64,000 nt of DNA from Chryseobacterium sp. HSC-36S06 (GTDB lineage Bacteria > Bacteroidota > Bacteroidia > Flavobacteriales > Weeksellaceae), in the NCBI RefSeq assembly GCF_024171485.1, contig NZ_JALJZX010000001.1:992001-1056000 (forward strand). Direction: 5' to 3'. The notes beneath the pieces were generated by a model, which worked only from the letters and a program-made list of their open reading frames with translations, did not search any database and was not told where the DNA came from. This document shows positions 60,187 through 64,000 of this stretch, one piece after another. Both the position numbers and the translations under genes were made by a program. Numbering within the stretch: the stretch's first letter is position 1; each line of letters starts with the position of its first letter.

Positions 60187-61218
60187 ATGAAGAATGTGGA
60201 TTACATTATTGTTGGTGGCGGATACGCCGGGATTTTCTTTGCACACCAGCTGATTTTGAACGGTAAATCTTTTGTGATTTTTTCCGAATGCGGAAAGAGC
60301 GCTTCGCAGGTTTCTGCCGGGATTGTAAATCCTGTTGTATTAAAGAAATTTACCACATTTTGGCTTGCCAAAGAGCAGATAAATTTTCTGAATACAACTT
60401 TAAATGAAATTGCCGAGTATACAGGAAAAAACTATCAGATTAACGAAAATATTCACCGCATTTTCCACGATCAGAAAGAGCAGGAGCTGTGGCTTACAAA
60501 ATCCCATACCGACGAGCTAAAGCCGTTTCTGAATACTGAATTTAAGTCTCTGGGGACAATTCTGAACTCTTTTGGAGCAGGATCTGTAAATTTATCTTCT
60601 AGACTTAATGTGAAAGGGTTTTTTAATGATTTTAAAGCTTTTTTCAAAGAGAAAAACCATTTAAGAGAAGACTTTTTTGACTATTCAAAAATTTCAGCGA
60701 ATTCATATGAGAATATCAGTTTTAAACATATTGTTTTTTGCGAAGGAATTGGGGTTAAACACAATCCTTTCTTTTCGGAAATTCCGGTGGTTGCCAATAA
60801 AGGGCATCATCTCAAAGTAAAACTTTCACAACCGTTAGGTCACCAGCTCACACTTAAGAAGAAACATTTCCTATTTCCTTTAAATGAAGAAATTCATTAT
60901 TATGGCGGAACATATGACCCCAATGAAAGAGGCGATGAAGTTGATGAATTTGCGAAACAGCAGCTTATAGACGGGCTTTCAGAATTCTATCCGCACAGTT
61001 TCGAGATTAAGGAAGTAAATTACGGTTTCAGGCCGACGGTAAAGGACCGCAGACCAATTTTGGGAAGCCATCCTGAATATCCAAATTTTTATGTTTTTAA
61101 TGGTTTAGGAGCACGCGGAATCCTAAACGGCTGTTATTTTTCAAAAGAACTTTACGAGCATATTGAAAAGCAAAAACCGCTGATGCCTGAGGTGAATTTG
61201 AAAAGGTTCACTAAATAA
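60187..61218 (+). CDS. FAD-dependent oxidoreductase (DAO family)
   Basis: A 343-residue flavoprotein with an N-terminal FAD Rossmann motif YIIVGGGYAGIFFAHQLI (6-23), a central substrate domain, and a C-terminal GFRPTVKDRRPILGSHPEYPNFYVFNGLGARGI FAD segment, as in D-amino-acid or glycine oxidases. The substrate is not predictable. The gene lies after gldN with its own terminator between, so it is adjacent to the gliding genes but not necessarily in the operon. I recall it beside gldN in other flavobacteria. Confidence 0.88.
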   Translation: MKNVDYIIVGGGYAGIFFAHQLILNGKSFVIFSECGKSASQVSAGIVNPVVLKKFTTFWLAKEQINFLNTTLNEIAEYTGKNYQINENIHRIFHDQKEQELWLTKSHTDELKPFLNTEFKSLGTILNSFGAGSVNLSSRLNVKGFFNDFKAFFKEKNHLREDFFDYSKISANSYENISFKHIVFCEGIGVKHNPFFSEIPVVANKGHHLKVKLSQPLGHQLTLKKKHFLFPLNEEIHYYGGTYDPNERGDEVDEFAKQQLIDGLSEFYPHSFEIKEVNYGFRPTVKDRRPILGSHPEYPNFYVFNGLGARGILNGCYFSKELYEHIEKQKPLMPEVNLKRFTK

Positions 61219-61248
61219 AAAATCTCTGAAGAAAACTTCAGAGATTTT
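61219..61248 (+). terminator. Terminator after the FAD oxidoreductase gene
   Basis: A 13-bp stem AAAATCTCTGAAG (61219-61231) / CTTCAGAGATTTT (61236-61248) with an AAAA loop. It may also protect tRNA-Ser on the opposite strand. Confidence 0.8.
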
Positions 61249-61254
61249 AATTAG

Positions 61255-61341
61255 CAGAGAGGAAGGGATTCGAACCCTCGGTACAGTTACCCGTACACTA
61301 GCTTTCCAGGCTAGCTCCTTCAACCACTCGGACACCTCTCT
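61255..61341 (-). tRNA. tRNA-Ser (GGA)
   Basis: An 87-nt class II tRNA: acceptor AGAGAGG/CCTCTCT with discriminator G, anticodon loop CTGGAAA (anticodon GGA), a long variable arm and T arm GGGTTCGAATCCC. CCA is not encoded. Confidence 0.93.
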
Positions 61342-61408
61342 AATTGAAGACTGCAAAAATAGATTATTTAATCGAGAACTGAAAATTGAAAACGAATTAT
61401 TTTAATCT

Positions 61409-62428
61409 TTAGCCAACGGTTATTTCACCACAAATGTTTTTCGCGAATAATTCAGCAAAAGTTCCTTTATACTTAGGATTGTCGAGCAAATGCATCGCTT
61501 TGGTGATGGAGCTTTCCGCCGTCATATCATGCCCGCTGATTGCATCTATTTGGGTGAAAATATTTGAATTTGAATATTTCCCGAAACTTACACCTCCGGA
61601 CACACATTGCGAAACCACTACGATCTCGGTTCCGCGGTCGCGGAGTTTCTGCAGAATCTGTTTTGTCTGAAGCGAATTGAAAATCGTTCCGGAACCGAAA
61701 ACCTGAAGAATCAAAACCTTCATCTTCGGCATCTCCAGCAGATGTTCCACATGCATCCCCGGAAAAATTCGCCAGAATAAGACATCGCGAGAAATATGGT
61801 CGTCAACTTTAAATCCGTGATCACTTTTTGAACGCCAAAGAAAGTCCTTCTCAATATTCAAATGAACGCCCGATTGCCCTAAAACCGGATAATTTGGTGT
61901 CTGGTAAGCATCAAAATATTCAGCCGAATATTTCAGCGTGCGGTTTCCGCGAAGCAATTTATACTCAAAATACACCGTAACTTCCTGAATCACGGCTTCA
62001 TCATTTTCGTAAAGACTTGCGTAGTAAAGACTTGTCAGCAGGTTTTCCTTTGCATCCGTCCGTAAATCCCCGATAGGTAATTGTGACCCTGTAAGTACCA
62101 CAGGTTTTTTAAGGTTTTTCAGCATGAAACTCAGTGCAGATGCGGTGTACGACATCGTGTCGGTTCCGTGCAGAATCAGGAATCCGTCGTAGTTATCGTA
62201 GTTTTTACCGATGTAATTGGCAATAAGCTTCCACTCCTGCGGCCCCATGTCCGACGAATCAAGCGGTTTCTTGAAAGGATGTACAGAAACTTCACATTCT
62301 ATAAGTCTCATTTCAGGCAGTTTCTGAAAGATATTCCCAAAGTCGAAGGCACGCAGACTTCCGGTTTCATAATCTTTTTCCATTCCGATGGTTCCGCCGG
62401 TATAGATGAGAAGTACTTTTCTTTTCAT
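61409..62428 (-). CDS. ansA: Type I L-asparaginase
   Basis: A 339-residue asparaginase, cytoplasmic (no signal). The catalytic motifs are IYTGGTIGM (8-16, Thr nucleophile) and ILHGTDTMSYTASALSFML near 84-102 with the second Thr and Asp; the C-terminal VVSQCVSGGVSFGKY lies near 273. It converts asparagine to aspartate and ammonia. Its -7 box ends about six bases before the ATG, so the mRNA would be leaderless. Confidence 0.93.
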   Translation of the reverse strand: MKRKVLLIYTGGTIGMEKDYETGSLRAFDFGNIFQKLPEMRLIECEVSVHPFKKPLDSSDMGPQEWKLIANYIGKNYDNYDGFLILHGTDTMSYTASALSFMLKNLKKPVVLTGSQLPIGDLRTDAKENLLTSLYYASLYENDEAVIQEVTVYFEYKLLRGNRTLKYSAEYFDAYQTPNYPVLGQSGVHLNIEKDFLWRSKSDHGFKVDDHISRDVLFWRIFPGMHVEHLLEMPKMKVLILQVFGSGTIFNSLQTKQILQKLRDRGTEIVVVSQCVSGGVSFGKYSNSNIFTQIDAISGHDMTAESSITKAMHLLDNPKYKGTFAELFAKNICGEITVG

Positions 62429-62433
62429 AAATC

Positions 62434-62441
62434 CAAAAATA
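62434..62441 (-). promoter_or_regulatory. -7 element directly before ansA
   Basis: TATTTTTG on the minus strand; its last base is six bases from the A of the ATG at 62428. Confidence 0.55.
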
Positions 62442-62465
62442 CATATTTTAAGCTGAATTCAAATG

Positions 62466-62650
62466 ATTTGGGCGCCTGTTTCCGTCTTCCACTCCCGCTT
62501 TTTTGCTCCGCTGCGCTGCGCAAAAAGAGCTCCGTTCAAGCCGGGGCGCGGGCAAGGCTTTCAATTGAATGTGATTAACGAACAATTCTGCGATTTCTAA
62601 TATAAGCTTTCAGCACTTTTTGACGCTCGCTTCGCTCGCGCCTCCCACAA
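62466..62650. repeat. GC-rich intergenic repeat-like element (second family)
   Basis: The stretch is GC-rich and lacks a gene. It contains CCGCTGCGCTGCGC followed by AAAAAGAGC, facing GCTTTTTTGC (imperfect inverted repeat, 62499-62532), and a second short palindromic stretch GACGCTCGCTTCGCTCGCGCC at 62620-62641, shown in part. It divides two divergent genes. Its wording resembles dispersed intergenic repeats of Chryseobacterium-like genomes; I could not check. Confidence 0.5.
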
Positions 62651-62658
62651 AAAATTCT

Positions 62659-62666
62659 TATTTTTG
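62659..62666 (+). promoter_or_regulatory. -7 element directly before the SpoU methyltransferase gene
   Basis: TATTTTTG, ending four bases before the ATG at 62671; implies a leaderless transcript. Confidence 0.55.
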
Positions 62667-62670
62667 AAAC

Positions 62671-63333
62671 ATGAATAACCAGCAGACCTTCGACTATATC
62701 AAGCAGTTTTTAACGGACGAAAGACTTGCGAAGATTGAGCATTTCGCGCCCGAAAGTTCAGATTTTGTTTTGCCGGTGATGGAAGATATTTTTCAGTTCC
62801 GAAATGCTGCGGCCATTGTAAGGTCGGTAGAAGCTTGCGGATTTCATAAGATTGTAGCAATGGAAAGTGAGAACGAATTCAATCCCAATCTTCGTGTGAC
62901 AAAAGGTGCGGAAACCTGGGTAGAAGTGGAGAAAATGCCGCATAATCTTGAAAGCCTAAAAGAGATTAAAAACCGCGGTTATAAAATTCTGGCTGTTTCA
63001 CCTGAAAAAAATGCCACGATGCTTCCGGACTACGAATTAAAAGAACCGGTAGCATTGGTTTTCGGCACAGAAAAAGAAGGAGTAACAGAAGAAATTCTGG
63101 AATTTGCAGATGAAACTTTAGCGATTCCGATGTATGGATTTACGCGGAGTTTCAATGTTTCAGTCGCGGCGGCAATCTGTTTCTACGAACTCAAACAGAA
63201 ACTCATCAGATCAAATCTAGACTACAAATTATCCGAAGAAAAATTATTGAAGATGAAAATCCGGTGGGCTGTAAATTCAATTGCCAGCGGTCCGCAGATT
63301 TTAGCAAAATATTTAAACGAACAGAAAATATAA
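62671..63333 (+). CDS. SpoU/TrmH-type RNA 2'-O-methyltransferase
   Basis: A 220-residue SPOUT methyltransferase. Motif 1 is FQFRNAAAIVRSVEACGFH (about 42-60, RN pair), motif 2 is ALVFGTEKEGVTEEIL near 128-143 (the SAM loop), and motif 3 IPMYGFTRSFNVSVAAAICFYEL near 150-172. The pattern is that of tRNA (Gm18) methyltransferase TrmH; the substrate is inferred. It overlaps the SdpI-like gene by one base (TAATG). Confidence 0.9.
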   Translation: MNNQQTFDYIKQFLTDERLAKIEHFAPESSDFVLPVMEDIFQFRNAAAIVRSVEACGFHKIVAMESENEFNPNLRVTKGAETWVEVEKMPHNLESLKEIKNRGYKILAVSPEKNATMLPDYELKEPVALVFGTEKEGVTEEILEFADETLAIPMYGFTRSFNVSVAAAICFYELKQKLIRSNLDYKLSEEKLLKMKIRWAVNSIASGPQILAKYLNEQKI

Positions 63334-63683
63334 TGAATCAACTTTTTAATGATCCGTTGTTTAACATGACGGCAATTACTGGAGGCATTTTCTTCGCAGC
63401 AGGATTGTTCATGTTGAAATTTCCACCGAAGAAAATTAATTTCCTTTACGGCTATAGAACAAACTCGTCGATGAAAAACCAGGAACGGTGGGATTTCGCG
63501 CAGAAATATGCAGCCAAGGAAATGATGATAACGGGATTGGTGTTGGCAGCCAGCGGTGCGCTGGGTTTTGTCACGGATTTCGGAAGTTCCGTAAAACTTT
63601 GGGTTGGAGTGGCAATGCTTGGTTTGGCTGTAGTAATTTTAAAGCTGAGAGTTGAAAAGGCGATCAAGAAACGTTTTGAATGA
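63333..63683 (+). CDS. SdpI family membrane protein
   Basis: A 116-residue protein with three hydrophobic helices (about 10-28, 62-80, 86-104). The loop KINFLYGYRTNSSMKNQERWDFAQKYAAK carries the SdpI signature (YGYRT..., W..A), known from the SdpI immunity protein but common as a function-unknown membrane protein. ATG at 63333 is used; the longer frame is inside the preceding gene. No toxin gene is adjacent, so immunity is not implied. Confidence 0.85.
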   Translation: MNQLFNDPLFNMTAITGGIFFAAGLFMLKFPPKKINFLYGYRTNSSMKNQERWDFAQKYAAKEMMITGLVLAASGALGFVTDFGSSVKLWVGVAMLGLAVVILKLRVEKAIKKRFE

Positions 63684-64000
63684 TCATAGCCTTTGCATCA
63701 TCTTAAAATAATTCCATGCTGCGACAAAAACCCCGGCGGTTTCTGTTCTCAGTCTTTGATTTCCGAGAGATACCGCTTTAATTCCGCGTTCTGCCAAAAG
63801 TTGTGTTTCCTTATCAGAAAAATCGCCTTCCGGACCGATTAAAAAGGTAATGTTTTTCTGAGGATTGATTTCTTTCAGATCAATTCGTTCCAGATTTTCA
63901 TTACAGTGTGCAACAAAAGTGCTTTTCGGATCCAAAGTTTTTATAAAATCTGAGAATTTCGTTAAATCAGTGATTATTGGGAAATGAAATCTCAGACTTT
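63684..64000 (-). CDS. rsmE: 16S rRNA m3U1498 methyltransferase RsmE (partial, 5' end outside window)
   Basis: The last 105 or so codons of RsmE, open to the right edge. It holds the SPOUT signature ITFLIGPEGDFSDKETQLL and VSLGNQRLRTETAGVFVAAWN, the SAM-binding knot. Upstream of the frame's first TTG the reading continues as SLRFHFPIITDLTKFSDF, so the gene begins beyond 64000. It abuts the SdpI-like gene, which is transcribed towards it; stops are adjacent. Confidence 0.88.
   Translation of the reverse strand, partial: SLRFHFPIITDLTKFSDFIKTLDPKSTFVAHCNENLERIDLKEINPQKNITFLIGPEGDFSDKETQLLAERGIKAVSLGNQRLRTETAGVFVAAWNYFKMMQRL

Noticed and set aside
63333-63683. Toxin-immunity pair around the SdpI-like gene
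   Set aside because: No SdpC-like or other toxin gene is adjacent; the family is common alone.

Overview
The window comes from a member of the Bacteroidota, class Flavobacteriia, most likely Chryseobacterium or a close relative in the Weeksellaceae. Three things point there: a complete gldK-gldL-gldM-gldN type IX secretion/gliding core together with gldD and a PorZ-like gene; many TAnnTTTG -7 promoter boxes with an upstream TTG or TTTG; and AT-rich leaders with no clear Shine-Dalgarno sequences. Moderate GC, SPII lipoproteins and the family mix (DUF4270, DUF2807, DUF4260, HopJ) agree. Most of the window is ordinary chromosomal core. The accessory spots are short.

Layout. 1-1.2 kb: end of a ligase-associated Lhr-type helicase and its partner nuclease pdeM. 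1.2-8 kb: lipocalin, cinA, a GIN-domain secreted protein, an M13 metallopeptidase, a GC-rich palindromic repeat, an alpha/beta hydrolase and TerC. 8-15 kb: a tyrosine/homogentisate degradation region (fumarylacetoacetase, HppD, HmgA, plus a CoA-transferase, a flavin reductase and an unknown secreted protein). 15-20 kb: a minus-strand run with a short, probably inactive Mpl (Mur ligase) paralogue, a lipoprotein, PlsC, a NUDIX hydrolase and a P-type ATPase. 20-24.4 kb: RNase G/E, a 29-residue ribosomal-type basic protein, HU, mutY and gldD. 24.4-28.7 kb: PfkB kinase and two periplasmic parvulin-type isomerases. 28.7-34 kb: a heptamer tandem repeat, a nitronate monooxygenase-like gene, fhs, a 43-residue membrane protein, HopJ, and a two-gene nuclease island (Mrr-like plus HNH).

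34-42.7 kb: pnp and rpsO separated by two opposite-strand genes, mgtE, a GT-C-like membrane protein overlapping a BtuF-like protein, and dapA. 42.8-49.3 kb: a 5'-nucleotidase split into two genes in reversed order, PorZ-like propeller, recO, an FKBP-like lipoprotein, an S4 protein and shikimate kinase. 49.4-49.8 kb: tRNA-Lys, tRNA-Leu, tRNA-Lys. 49.8-55.1 kb: panC, a half-length glycogen-synthase-like protein, a DUF4270 lipoprotein and glmS. 55.2-61.2 kb: gldKLMN and an FAD oxidoreductase. 61.2-64 kb: tRNA-Ser, asparaginase, a second GC-rich repeat, a SpoU methyltransferase, an SdpI-like protein and the 3' part of rsmE.

The strongest candidates for something undescribed are the Mpl paralogue with a destroyed P-loop (15044-15589), the half glycogen synthase linked to DUF4270/glmS, the Mrr/HNH pair, the face-to-face HU/mutY promoters, and a set of apparently leaderless genes. 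No CRISPR array, prophage, insertion sequence or large novel operon was seen.
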